Shown here: piece by piece, positions 53,001 to 63,997 of the stretch
Layout of the letters: the number at the start of each line of letters is the position of its first letter
Position numbering within the stretch: the first letter of the stretch is position 1
Origin: Psettodes erumei
Lineage: Eukaryota; Chordata; Actinopteri; Pleuronectiformes; Psettodidae
Assembly: GCA_016785225.1 (NCBI GenBank)
Contig: JAFBJZ010000616.1
Span: forward strand, 186,001 to 250,000
DNA length: 64,000 bases
Reading direction: 5' to 3'
Made by a program: the position numbers and the translations under genes
The notes under the pieces: generated by a model
Told to the model about the DNA's origin: nothing
Databases searched by the model: none
The model's input: only the letters and a program-made list of their open reading frames with translations

Positions 53001-53302
53001 AAGCTACCTTGCTCGCTCAATTCTCTACTAAAGTAATACAGTGTAACGTTTTGCCGCAGGAACACACGATAATTGGTTTTATAGACTAAAGCGTTCATCA
53101 TTTAAAGCGTTGACGGGCTCACGTCATCGTTTCACTAAAGGTTTCTGCAGCAGATTGAGAGAAAACCTCCGAACAATAAAAAATCTACACCTTAGTCACA
53201 CCTGATTCAGACGAAGCTGGTGTTTAACCGTTTCCTGTTAATTGACGCCCGTTTCATCCTCCAAGTTTTCCCGTCGCTGAATCTGCGTGTGTGACCTGGG
53301 AG
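50026..53302. promoter_or_regulatory. prkci-phc3 head-to-head interval
   Basis: The two start codons point away from each other across 3.3 kb. The 0.5 kb next to prkci (50026-50555) carries more CpGs than its surroundings and an ETS-like GCGGAAGTG (50492-50500), so it may serve as promoter for one or both genes. The rest is AT-rich with a tandem duplication (50965-51008), an (AAT)n run (about 52207-52231) and no supported gene. Candidate upstream phc3 coding bits are given separately. Confidence 0.4.
50527..50555 (+). CDS. Candidate upstream first coding exon of phc3
   Basis: ATG followed by nine codons (MDIVKPLKT) and a donor AAG|GTGCGT. Its phase (two bases of a codon left) would join in frame to an acceptor CTCCAAG| with AG at 53264-53265, continuing SFPVAESACVTWE into the Met at 53303. 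It lies about 500 bp from the prkci ATG on the opposite strand in CpG-bearing DNA. Human PHC3 has a longer isoform with an extra upstream N-terminus, which makes this plausible. The phase match alone could be chance (one in three). Confidence 0.25.
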
Positions 53303-54124
53303 ATGGAGAGGCAGAGCCCGGGAGAGAAGCGGGCAGATACTAACAGGACTGTAGCCACCACCACCTCCCCCGCCACATCAGCTGCCGTCACCATGGCAAC
53401 AGTCAGCTCCGGCAGCACCACGTGCACCCAGGCGCCCTCCGCCTCGCTCAGCATCATCCCATCAGACAGACAGGCAGTCCAGGTAATAGACAGTACCTGC
53501 TAAACCTGTATGATTAATTTAACAGGCAAATACTCAAGGAAATAGGTGGAACCAAGGACCCCTGTATATTTAATTTAACAGTTAGGCAGTCCTGGTGATA
53601 GACCGTACCTGAGAAATCTGCATGTATTGTTTGACTTGACTGGCACTATGAAAAACAGGCTGTCTAGGAAATAAATAGTCCCCTGTACGGTACTAATGTA
53701 ATTTTAGTCAAAGGACTGATATGCTGTTTAGATATGGTATCCAAAACACACAAATGTAAATCTGTGACTTTTATTCTTTTTGCGTGTAAATGAAATAAAA
53801 TTACCAGCATTAATATTATTGCATTCCCAACATCAGATAATGATTTAAAAATAGATATAAACACTCACTTTTCTTTCATTGGCCAGTGCAAAAAGGGCAG
53901 ACAAGAAATTTCAGAGGCTTGTTCACCCCATTGTGTTTTTGTGATGAACAGGTGATCCAGCATGCCATCCACAGACCTCAGAGCATGGCAGCCCAGTATC
54001 TGCATCAGATGTATGCAGCCCAGCAGCAACACCTCATGCTGCAGACAGCGGCCCTGCAGCAGCACCAGCACGCCCCACATCTGCAGAGTCTGGCTACCAT
54101 ACAGCAGGTCAGTTGTGTCTGTTG

Positions 54125-54174
<50 letters not shown>

Positions 54175-57100
54175 GTGAAAGCATGAAGAGTCACTTTGTA
54201 TTCCCAATACATTTCAGGCTTCTGTCTGTCAGAGACATCCCCCTTCTTCATCTACTGGCAGTTCATTTCAACCTACTGGTGTTTCCCAAAACTCAGTAAG
54301 TATCTGTGTTTCCATTCTCATCATCAACCTGACCGCAAATATTAACCTCAGCCTCTCTCACTTTACATTCCTCATCATGCCTCCCTGATCATGCAGATCA
54401 CTTTACCAGCATCTCCAGTGACAGCCCAGCTGATTGGCCGCACCCAGACCTCTAACTCCACTGCCGCTGCAACCACCATATCCCAGCAGGCCATGCTTCT
54501 GGGGAACAGACCCGCTAACTGTAACCAAGCTCAGATGTACCTTCGAACTCAGATGGTACAAACCTTCCCAACCTTTCACTACCAAATCAAATATCTTAAG
54601 CCCCTGGTCATAATGCTATTTTAAATCTGCATGACTCGTTTGCCCTGTTCCCGTTTTTACTGAATGCGTTTTTCCCTCTGTCAGCTGATTCTAACTCCTG
54701 CGGCCCCGGTGGCTGCGGTTCAGTCAGACCTCCCTGCTGTCACCTCCTGCTCCTCTTTACCTACCTCCTCTCAGGTACAAACTTTTCCAGGCACAGTATT
54801 ACTATAAGCCATGCATGCAAGACTGCAATATCATGGGGGTCGTGCAAACCTTGAGCATGAGCCACACTGTAGAATTAAAGGTTGTCTACCGAAAGGTTAC
54901 CAAAGTGAAAGGTAAAAATGTGGCGTGGTTTTGATGAATGTTAGAGGAGCCATTAGTATAGTTGCATGGTACGACAATGTAGTACTGGCCGTCAACCCCA
55001 CAGTCACTTGCTTTTCACAAGTGTAAAAGTGTTTCTCTTTTGTATATGCTCAGGTGCAGAATCTGGCTCTGCGTGCCCACTTGCCTGGAGCCCTGGCTAC
55101 AGCCCACAGTGTCATCTTAAAACCACCTGACCAGTCCCAAGCCACCTCTTTGTCGAAGACGTCAATCTGCACTCTGAAAACCAACCAGCTGTCTGACACC
55201 GCAGCAGAATCGGGTCAGCCTGGACCCCAGATCATAACCCCAGGTGAGTTCATGTGTTCTCATACTGAGGCTGAAAGGGAAGTTAGTTTACCACAGAGCC
55301 CATGTGTTTCAGGCTTCAGTGATGAATCATAGTTATGAAGATGAACTACTTGCCCTCTACACACATAATGAAGCAGCCATGTTTCAATCAAGTTGCCTCC
55401 ATCATAAAACAGATGACAACAATCCTGTATACAGTATATACTCAAAAAGATAAACAACAATCACTATGAAGGATCAAGCAATCAACCATCCATAAACAAC
55501 ACTGGAGGAAGAAATAGCAATAACACACCCAGTAAAGATGGAACACATCATTTGTACAGTATAGTACTGCTGCTGGTAGGTGTGATTAAAAAAAGAGGCA
55601 CTTGTTTTATGTGTATTTATTGGTTTTTGTCCCTCATGTCTTATTATTCATCCCTCTTCCTGCAGCCTACTCTCCAGTGCAGACCCATGCTGTGGTCAAG
55701 CAGCAGCTGTCCTGTCCCTCAGGCCAGCGGCTGGCAAACCACCAGCTCATCCTCCAGCAGGCCTCAGCAGGCGCTCTCAGCCACAGACAGCTCCAGCCCA
55801 TCGCCCTCAGGGTCGCACCCCGAGAAACCAACTCCAACCCCCTTTCTCTCTCAGTTAAAAAACTGACCACTTCCAGCACCCACTCGCAAACCAACAAAGA
55901 CCCCCGAGTCCCCTCGTCTTCTTCTTCTTCTTCTCCATCTATCACAAGCGTATTTGCATCATCCACTCAGACCTCAATCCCAGCTGCCACCGTTCAGCCT
56001 CTGCCTCCTCCTCTGGTGGCAGCTCCCCAGCGTCGGACCTCATTCCCACAAGTTCAGAATCAGCCTCCGCCTCCTCCTCCACCTCTGGTTCTCCCCAGGC
56101 TGCCCCAGAACCCTGCAGCCTCTCTTCACAGGCTGTCCCTGCACTCGGTCCAGGCTTTGGCCGTCCAGTCAGGGCAGGTGCTGCTCACAGAGCAGGAGCT
56201 GCCTGTGGCCGAGGCCCTCGTCCAGATGCCCTACCACAACCTGCCTCCTCCTCAGACGGTGGCCGTTGATCTGAAAGTGCAACCGGTCCGACGCAGTGAG
56301 ACTCCATCGGTGAGTGAATCCTGTTTGGAGATCTCTTGTTCTCAGGATGCGTTGGTCTAACCGATGATTTGTTGTGGTTTGAATTTCAGTTGGGGAAACC
56401 ATGCAAAGTGAATGGCCTGAGCTCAGAGGAGAGAAAAGATAATTGTTCTCCAAGTCAACAGAGAGAAAGGACCCCTATGCCTCTCACTGCGTCTCCTAAG
56501 CAGAATGGTGCAGGTACAATGATACAATGAAATATTAAAATGAAACAACCTGTGACTTGAATTAACCTAAAAATCTGTTCACAGAATGGCAGTAAAGAGA
56601 AAGATGGAGCTAGAAATCTAACCTGATCAGGACCAGGATAGATTATAGGGATAACTTTTCCATGGTTACATAGGTCAGACTTATTTCAACCCTTAAAATA
56701 AACCTGGATTACTGAAATCATCCTGGTTTAACTGTTTTAGAAATCCCCCTCATTTGTATTATTTTGTATGCCTCTTAATGTCCAGCAATGATGGGTTCAA
56801 CCCCCGTCATATCCAGTCACTCAGTGATCAAGTCACCACAGTTGGAGGAGCCCTCCCAGCTCTCCACCCCCACCAGCAGCAGCAGCAGCAGCAATGGCAG
56901 CAACCCTCCTCCTCCTCTACCTCCTCCCATCCTTCCAGCTGCAGTACGAGGCCCCAGCCAGCATCCCTCTGCCCCCGCCAGCCTCCCAGGAAGCCCGGAC
57001 AGGATACTCACAACCCATGTCCTCACACACCTCATAGAGGGCTTCGTCATCAGGGAGGGCCTGGAGCCTTTTCCGGTATGTCCGCTGGAGGTGCAAAACA

Positions 57101-57541
57101 AAAAACAGTCACTCAGGGCACCAGCGAGCCTTTTAAAGCTCTTACACCTACAATGTAGCTTGTATTTCTGGGGCCATTTTGTTGTTTGATGATATATACT
57201 TCGTTACAATTCACAGACAATGGCCTCAATATAAACAATGTGTTGCCAGGTTCAAATTTCGCTGTGCAGTGTTTACATTTAGTAATCCTGTGACATTTGC
57301 AAACGACACACTATCTGTATCAGTATGTGAAATTTTTACTTTTTAATGCACCTCTCAATGCAGGTGGGTCCGTCCTCGCTCCTAGCAGACCAGCAGGCTT
57401 CTCTGCCAGAGTCCCAGGACATCCACGCCAACGGGGAGGCAGCAGCAGAGGACAGTCCTCTGGATGCTGACCTGTCAGATTCAACGGACTCAGAGATGGA
57501 AAACAATGGCCCTACAGCAGATGGTGAGGGCTGTGTGTGTC

Positions 57542-57602
<61 letters not shown>

Positions 57603-59837
57603 CTGAATAACAGCTGGTCCTCTGCAGTTGCAGAGCTGGAGGAAAGTGTGGCCGGTGTGCTGCAGTGTGAATACTGCGGGAGCACGGGTTACGCACGGAC
57701 GTTTCTGCGCTCCAAACGCTTCTGCTCCATGACATGTGTCAGAAGGTAAATATACTGCAAAAACACACAAACACACAGAAACATGTTAAACATGTTTTCT
57801 GGTTCACAGGTAGTGCACAAAACAACAGGTCATTGAGAACCAGTAACAGCAGGCCTCAATCTGGTTCTCTGAAATAATGTCAATCCAGTGTTGTTAATGT
57901 AACAGCTGTATTTTAGGAAGTTAAACAACATTTGTTAAAGAAATTAAAGTAATGTATTTTCAACACAAGTAGCACCCAAAAGGCTTTGAGCTGAAAAATG
58001 CCAGTTTTATCCTTCAAAAGCGATCGACTATGTTGGATATTTTATCGTGCAACTCTGCTGCAGCATTTTATATTGGCCCTGTTTCAGTGTTAGCATGTTG
58101 CCTCAAGCTCAACATGGTGTCTGAGGAAGGATGAAGAGGGACTGAGCTCCACTCTCATCCATCTGCTCCAAATGCAAACATCAAAACGCTGGTTGTGACT
58201 TCATCAACCAAAAAGCATACCAAAGTGTTTGCTCTCCCTGTCTAAATAAAGACAAAAAGCATCAGGTAAATGGTGTATTTCATCTCCCACACAGGACAAG
58301 TTAAAATACAGCCTGTTCCTGTGGTGTAGACACGTCATCTGACATCTGGAGTCCATTGAACTCCAAGTGTGTAATCGCTCCCAGGTCTCCCCCGGAGTCT
58401 CCGTCCCGGCATCATAGAGAGCACGACTGATGCTGCTCAGTGCTAAGTGGCTAACGCCTGTCTAACTGTCTGTGTTTAGGTTCAATGTGAGCTGCACCAA
58501 GCGCATCGCCACGCTGAGAGCGGGCCGCTGGGGTCCCAGGCCGACGGGCAGGAGAGGACGACCCCCGCGCAGACTCAATGGAGTCTCCAGAGAGCATTTC
58601 ATGAGACAGGTCAGGGCCACTGGTCCGAGAGAAAAACTGCTCGCTGGGGAACAGCCATGTTTGCACCGAAGCTCTGGGGGAGACTGAATTTATGAAACTG
58701 TACCCAACAGCATATCATTTCAAAAAGACAGCCCAGGATTCGTTCTTCTAATGTGTTTATTTAGAACCTAATCCATCTGTGGTTGGTTTTTAATGTCTGT
58801 ACTGGCGGCATTTAGCCTCCAGCTGTGACCAGGTCACAACACATTAAAAAAACACATTTATTTGGAAAAGTATCATTTATCTGTTACATTAAATGTGTGA
58901 GAAAAAAATAATGTGGAAAACACAGAGGATATTGTTTTTGTGCTCCACAGGCTCATGGGTCATGTGGTTTAGAGGAGACCCAGCAGAGCTCGCTGAGAGT
59001 GGAGGAAGAGGAGGCGCGGGAGGAGGAGGGGGATGAGGAGGAGGAGGAGGAAGATGAGCTTCCCGTTCCCATGACGACCAGGCTCCGGAAGCAGGCCGAG
59101 AGGGAGCGTGAGAGGGAGAGAGTGCAGGAGAGAGAGCAGAGGACGACAGAAACAATCAGTGTTTCTGATGGAGAAGAAGACGTCGGCCGGCCGGCACAGT
59201 GGAATGTGGAACAAGTGTTTTCTTACATCAACTCCCTGCCAGGTACCAATGATTTTCAACTATTCAACTATTTTTAAACATTGACAAATCATTTTTCAAG
59301 CAAAAACTGTCAAAGATTCACGTGTTTCAGCTTCTCAGATTTTTTGCATTTCTTCATCATATACCTGACCAAACTGAATATTTTGGGGTTTTGGATGAGG
59401 ACGAGTGTAGATTAATTTAATTAGTGTAGATTAACAAACAATATAAACACATCTACTTGAGCTAATGGGAAAATTTTCATCATGATCTGATAATATATTG
59501 AAAGAAGGGTTAATCGAGCAAATAATTATCAGAGGAGTTGATTGCAAAAAGTAATTGTTAATCGCGGCACTAATAAACAGCCACATCTCAACAAGTCTGC
59601 AAACATCTGTCAGATGAAAACGAAGAGGGAACTTGCGGCTTCTTTCGTGCAGTCTCCATCTTCTCCCCTCTCCTCCCACCAGGTGGTCAGGACGTAGCCG
59701 CAGAGTTTCGTTCCCAGGAGATAGATGGACAGGCTCTGCTGCTCCTCACAGAGGATCACCTGGTCAGCACCATGAACCTTAAACTGGGCCCTGCGCTGAA
59801 GCTCTGTGCCCACATTAACTCCCTGAAAGACACATAA
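53303..59837 (+). CDS. phc3: Polyhomeotic-like protein 3 (Polycomb PRC1 subunit), complete, 14 coding exons
   Basis: PHC proteins are SAM-polymerising subunits of Polycomb repressive complex 1 in the nucleus. Exons: 53303-53482, 53952-54107, 54218-54295, 54397-54555, 54685-54774, 55054-55243, 55666-56309, 56390-56513, 56786-57075, 57364-57523, 57628-57745, 58480-58609, 58951-59242, 59683-59837. They total 2766 nt (921 aa; human about 983), all GT-AG and phase-consistent. Visible: conserved RQAVQVIQHAIHRP...QYLHQMYAAQQQHLML (56-85) and Gln-rich N-terminal part; Ser/Pro/Gln-rich middle; PHC homology domain 1 THLIEGFVIREGLEPFP at the end of exon 9; FCS zinc finger Cys704/707/723/727 (exon 11) followed by FNVSC; an acidic Glu run and basic RERERER stretch (exon 13); and a C-terminal SAM domain about 857-921 (WNVEQVFSYINSLPG...EIDGQALLLL). 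PHC3 rather than PHC1/2 is chosen mainly from head-to-head linkage with prkci. Start chosen at the ATG giving an N-terminus of usual length. Confidence 0.94.
54128..54172 (+). repeat. (TG)n microsatellite in phc3 intron 2
   Basis: About 45 bp of TG fill almost half of a 110-bp intron (54108-54217). Confidence 0.96.
56875..56892 (+). repeat. phc3: (AGC)6 coding trinucleotide run in phc3 exon 9
   Basis: Six AGC codons encode a serine run. It is a possible site of length variation without frame change. Confidence 0.9.
57546..57601 (+). repeat. (TG)n microsatellite in phc3 intron 10
   Basis: 56 bp of pure TG in a 104-bp intron (57524-57627). The array ends 26 nt before the acceptor of the zinc-finger exon. 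Confidence 0.97.
59320..59575. repeat. Degenerate AT-rich interspersed repeat, copy 6
   Basis: In phc3 intron 13. Contains 'gcttctcagattttttgcat', 'aaactgaatattttggggtt' and 'gttaatcgagcaaataatta'. Confidence 0.55.
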
Positions 59838-60372
59838 ACAGTGAGCATTCCTCCTCACCGGTGAATGGGTTTGCGTCGCTCTCTCATGAAGAGAAGCAGA
59901 ACAGCGGTCTTTCGGGCTTTCCACCTCTGCACAAGCGACAAGGAAATCGTACCTGATGAACAGAACCATCATGAATGCACAGACCACTGCCAGGGATTTT
60001 CACTCACTCTCACAGATGATTTTGACACAAAGATGAGCAGTTCTTTCTATTACCTCTGCTTATTCCATTGTAGTGATTGTAGCAGTTTGGCCTCCAGGTA
60101 TCCATTTGTTTCAAAATGGTTTTAAAACTTTGGATTTGTATCATTTGTAAACAAGAGAACAACTTACAGTTACATTTACATTGTTATAGCTGTACCTTTT
60201 CACAGTTTACAGAACAGATTATTGTCTTGGGGGTTGGACTTTATACATGTATCATCCACAAACAGTTGTAATGAGCTATGAAAGCTAACTGATTACAAGG
60301 TTATTTATTGTTATTTATTATTATTGTATTATTGCCATAATTAAAATATGAATAAAAACAACTGGGAACATT
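59838..60372 (+). other. phc3: phc3 3'UTR
   Basis: About 0.5 kb from the phc3 stop to just beyond AATAAA at 60351-60356. It contains AT-rich TTATTTATT motifs (about 60300-60335) of the kind linked to mRNA instability. The end is inferred from the signal. Confidence 0.6.
60351..60356 (+). terminator. phc3: polyA signal of phc3
   Basis: Canonical AATAAA about 0.5 kb after the stop, with T-rich sequence downstream. Confidence 0.6.
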
Positions 60373-61300
60373 GTTTTGATTTTGTTATTTAGTTAATACA
60401 AAAATTTGTTGGGGAAGAGAGCTTTATGAGTTCAGTCACACTTTGACACTTTCAGTTTGATCTGATAGTACTACAAGGCAGTACTTTTACCTGTGATGCC
60501 GTGTTTTTACCATCATGGTACTGCTGCTTTCAGCTCACTGAAGGATCTCAATGCTCCTCCAGCACTGCAGCCGCAGAGAAGCAAGCAACAGAGGTGCTCA
60601 CCTCACCTCGGTTTTCACCTTAGTGAGATAAACCTCCAGATTCTTACAGATTTGTCATGCTCTTAAAATACGAGATTCAAACTCAAGGCACCTGTTTAAA
60701 TAGCTCCTGTATTTTGTTTCACCACCACAAGAGGGCCCTCGTGATACTTTCAGTGGGGGATTAAATACAGTACCTCAGTACAAGGACACATCATCAAAAT
60801 TAGTGAGTGTAAATGTGACAGTTTGTTGCTACATTTTGTGTTGTGGCTAAATATTTATATCAGCTCCAAGGATGTACAGTACATTTAGTATTTCAGGCAT
60901 AAGGGATTACATCAACGGACCATCAACTGAATCATTACCAACCCTGCAAAACCAGTCACATTTACATATGACATGATGCCACATTTCTTTTACTCTCTTA
61001 TGTATCTTATTTATTTAAAAAAAAAAACTATCATCATTACCACGGTCATCACACTCACCAGTTACTGAGCACAAGGTCTGCGTCAGTGAAGGTGAGTATC
61101 TTAAACACCACGTCTGTGTTTAGGTGTCTGCATAATCAAAAGTGGTTCTCAATCATTTCTGACATGCCCCCCTCCCACCTCCAGTTTGAGAACCACTGAT
61201 AGAGGAATGGAAAGAACGGATTTAAGAGATTAAGTTCCAGTGTGATTAGTTTCCATTAACAACACAATAAGGATAAATGCGTAAGACTGAGTTACAGTGA
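60373..61300. other. phc3-dapk3 convergent intergenic region
   Basis: No gene seen between the two 3' ends. The stretch holds a small foldback with hAT-like ends (61141-61198), an A run near 61019 and AT-rich DNA. Confidence 0.5.
61141..61198. mobile_element. Tiny foldback with hAT-like termini
   Basis: A 12-nt terminal inverted repeat (agtggttctcaa ... ttgagaaccact) encloses about 33 bp. The termini resemble those of hAT/Charlie-type non-autonomous elements. No clear 8-bp target duplication is seen, so it may be decayed. Confidence 0.4.
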
Positions 61301-61699
61301 TAACTATGTTTATTTGACACAAGCCCAGACACATTAAAATGTATTTTGGAACACTGCTGTAATTGTTTAAGTGCAAATGAGTACATTTCTCTACTGAAAA
61401 ATACTACTGACTACATCATATACTTTCTATGCTATACATGGGGAATGTATTGCCTGGACGTGAAACTTTTCGATGGAATGTTTCAAGTGTGCAGGGATGA
61501 ATGAAAACAGGAGAGACGGACAGAGATACAGATACAGCATACGGGGAAAAAAACATTTCCATGCACACTATTTGGTTTACAAGACTACTGTGCAAAAGTG
61601 GCTGCCTCGAAGATGTCGAGCAATATCGGCTGACTCTGTGAAAGATGAGCGCTCGCGGAGGCAATAAGGTCGATCAGTTTACAGGCACTGCAAAGAAGA

Positions 61700-62555
61700 G
61701 TTTATACATTCTCCAACCTGGCAACACTTTATTTTACAGGTTCGTGCTTTCTGACTGATCGAACAGTTTCCCAGAGAAAACCATGCTATTTGGCCATTAT
61801 TACCAAACTGGAGTACATGATGCTTTCCAGGAAACTTAAAAAAAAAAGGGACCTGTAACATAAAGCATTGCCCTAAATCTTCTACGCTGAGGGTTTGTGT
61901 TTATTGCATTCTTTACAGTCAGCACTCTGACCCAAAATATGAAAGAAATTTGATGTCAGCTGCAAAATAATCAAAAATATATGAAACCAGATAAATAAAT
62001 AGCCCTGAATTCTGTGCAAATCTGACACAGTCAGCTCCATATTGTGAAGCTTTCTCACATAACTGGCCAATAACCTGAGGCTGGAGCAAATAAGCAGATG
62101 ACTTTAAAGCACTGGGACATTGTCCAGACTTAATTTAGTTTCTAAAATGATAACCAGGGTGAGGGCGAATAAACAAAAGCATTCTCCATCTGCAATTCTT
62201 ACGACGGCAAAGAAAACGAGCCAATGCAGTTTGCACATAATTGTGTTAACTATGACGCATGACAGCTGAGTTACAGTACATGAAATCTCTAAAATTATAA
62301 ATTAAATTATAAAACACAGGAATGAGCCTCTTCGTTGGGGGGAATGGGTTCAGTACGTTGCCTCTCTGCTTCGTGCTGGTTCTCTCAAGCGTGACATCGT
62401 AAGGGTGGAGCGTGTATTTTTCCTGACGGGCAGCAGCAGCGTAGCTTATGATGACGACTGACCCACTCGAACTCTGCTGCGCGGCGCACGTGCAGAGAAG
62501 ACGGGCGGGAGGATACGTGGGAATGAAAATGTCACTGCTGGACGTCAGCCCAGCT
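61700..62555 (-). other. dapk3: dapk3 3'UTR
   Basis: Minus-strand sequence after the dapk3 stop, running to AATAAA at 61728-61733; a second AATAAA lies at 61309-61314 for a longer form. No further exon acceptor with an open frame was seen, so this is treated as 3'UTR. The end point is inferred. Confidence 0.45.
61728..61733 (-). terminator. dapk3: Candidate polyA signal of dapk3
   Basis: AATAAA on the minus strand in the context AAAATAAAGTGTTGCC, about 0.8 kb after the stop. The alternative is 61309-61314. Confidence 0.4.
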
Positions 62556-63997
62556 TCAGGGCATGCTGCCGGAGCTGAGCCCCGCCTTCTCCGCCGATAT
62601 GGACTTGACCAGCTCCTCCACCCAGCGGACCTCAGACGCCACCTGCTCGACCAGGACCTCGTAGCGATTTTCCAGGCGCCCAAACTTGCGCTTGAGGATG
62701 TTGGCGGCCTGCATGGTGACCCGCGCGTCCTCCTGGCACTTCTTGCGCTGCGCCTGAGAGCGCTGCAGCTCTTGGCGGATGTGGTTCAGGTCGCCGGAGA
62801 TGCTCTGGTTCTCCTCCTTGTACCAGCCTTCCTTCTCCTCGTAGATGGAGAGCAGCGCCGCCACGTCCTCCTGGCACGAGCGCTGATTGCGCTCCAGCTC
62901 TTTCAGGCCTTCCTCTGCGGCAGCGATCTCCTCCAGCACCTGGGAGAAGCGCTCAAAGTTGACGTAGGTGTTGTTAGGTGGCATGCTGGAGTGGGACTTG
63001 ATGGTGTACTCCTTCAGACGAGTGGTCTTCAGGCGCCGGCGCTCGGGCTTGTGGTCTCTCTCCTCCGGACGCACGTTCCGCCTCTTAATCACCTGCAGAG
63101 AAAAAAGTGCAAATGTTTGAAATAAGGATGGTAATTTGACTGATATTGGATTATTAAGGCCAACGCCAATATTTGCTATACAAGAGTTAGAAAATCTAAA
63201 CTTTCCGTCAATATTCATTTTGTTGCATTAAAAATCCCTTCTGACCAAGGCACTTTCCTATTCACTTGAATGGGGAAGTGGTCTCAGACTTTTGGACCCC
63301 ACAGTACACACAACTTGTATGTCGGGCTTCACCATGTACAGCCTGATAGGTAACAGCTACAATTTTAGATTTTAAACTAGCTAAGTCATGGATTCATTTC
63401 TCAGCACTTTCAGAATACCAAATATATCAGACTTTGGAGATATAGCTTAATTCGAAAAAAAAAAAAAAAAAAAAGATTAAAAAAGTTCCTTAATATGAAT
63501 AGATAAGGCAACAGCTGAGCTGCAAAGATCACTGTGATACCCATGTTAAATGCTAAATAAAATGCCCACCTTAATCCAGGGGTGCTCAAGACTGTCATCA
63601 ATCGTCATTCTTTTCCTGCAAAGGAAAAAAAAAACGCAGGTGAGAAATGACAGAGTTGACAGAAGAGCGATTTCTCTCCTGTGGCATTAGATGACAAGAT
63701 ATTTAAGATCTTCTCACTTTGGATCCTTGACCAACAGACGGCGGATGAAGTCTTTGGCCAGCTCGCTGGTATTGCTGAAATACTCCTCGTCAAAGTCATA
63801 GTTGACAGCTGAGATGTTAGTCAGGGTCTCCTGCTTGGTCTCGCCCAGAAACGGCGACGCGCCGCTCAACCTGACAGACAGAGGCTTTGCTTTAGACCAC
63901 TTACAGAGGAGGGGCGAGGCCATTTCTGTTTCTACAAATGACAACAGACGTGATGTGAAACACTACTCACAGAATGTACGTGATTACTCCAATGCTC
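62556..63997 (-). CDS. dapk3: Death-associated protein kinase 3 (ZIP kinase), C-terminal part, partial
   Basis: DAPK3 is a Ca2+/calmodulin-independent Ser/Thr kinase acting on myosin light chain and in cell-death signalling. Exons seen (5' to 3'): 63971-63997 (starting just after a CAG at the window edge), 63718-63870, 63570-63615, 62556-63092 with stop 62556-62558. Together they give about 253 residues, matching roughly the last 55% of the 454-residue human protein. Visible: kinase C-lobe SIGVITYILLSGASPFLGE, NTSELAKDFIRRLLVKDPKK and LEHPWIK; then the basic linker RRRLKTTRLKEYTIKSHS, containing the Thr pair known as regulatory phosphosites in mammals; then a long Glu/Gln/Arg-rich coiled coil ending SSGSMP. 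The tail rules out DAPK1 (ankyrin/death domain) and DAPK2. The catalytic N-lobe, HRD and DFG lie beyond position 64000. Introns here are 102, 100 and 477 bp. Confidence 0.94.

Noticed and set aside
62448..63125. 225-codon plus-strand frame over the last dapk3 exon
   Set aside because: Leu/Ala/Val-rich antisense shadow of the coiled-coil exon.
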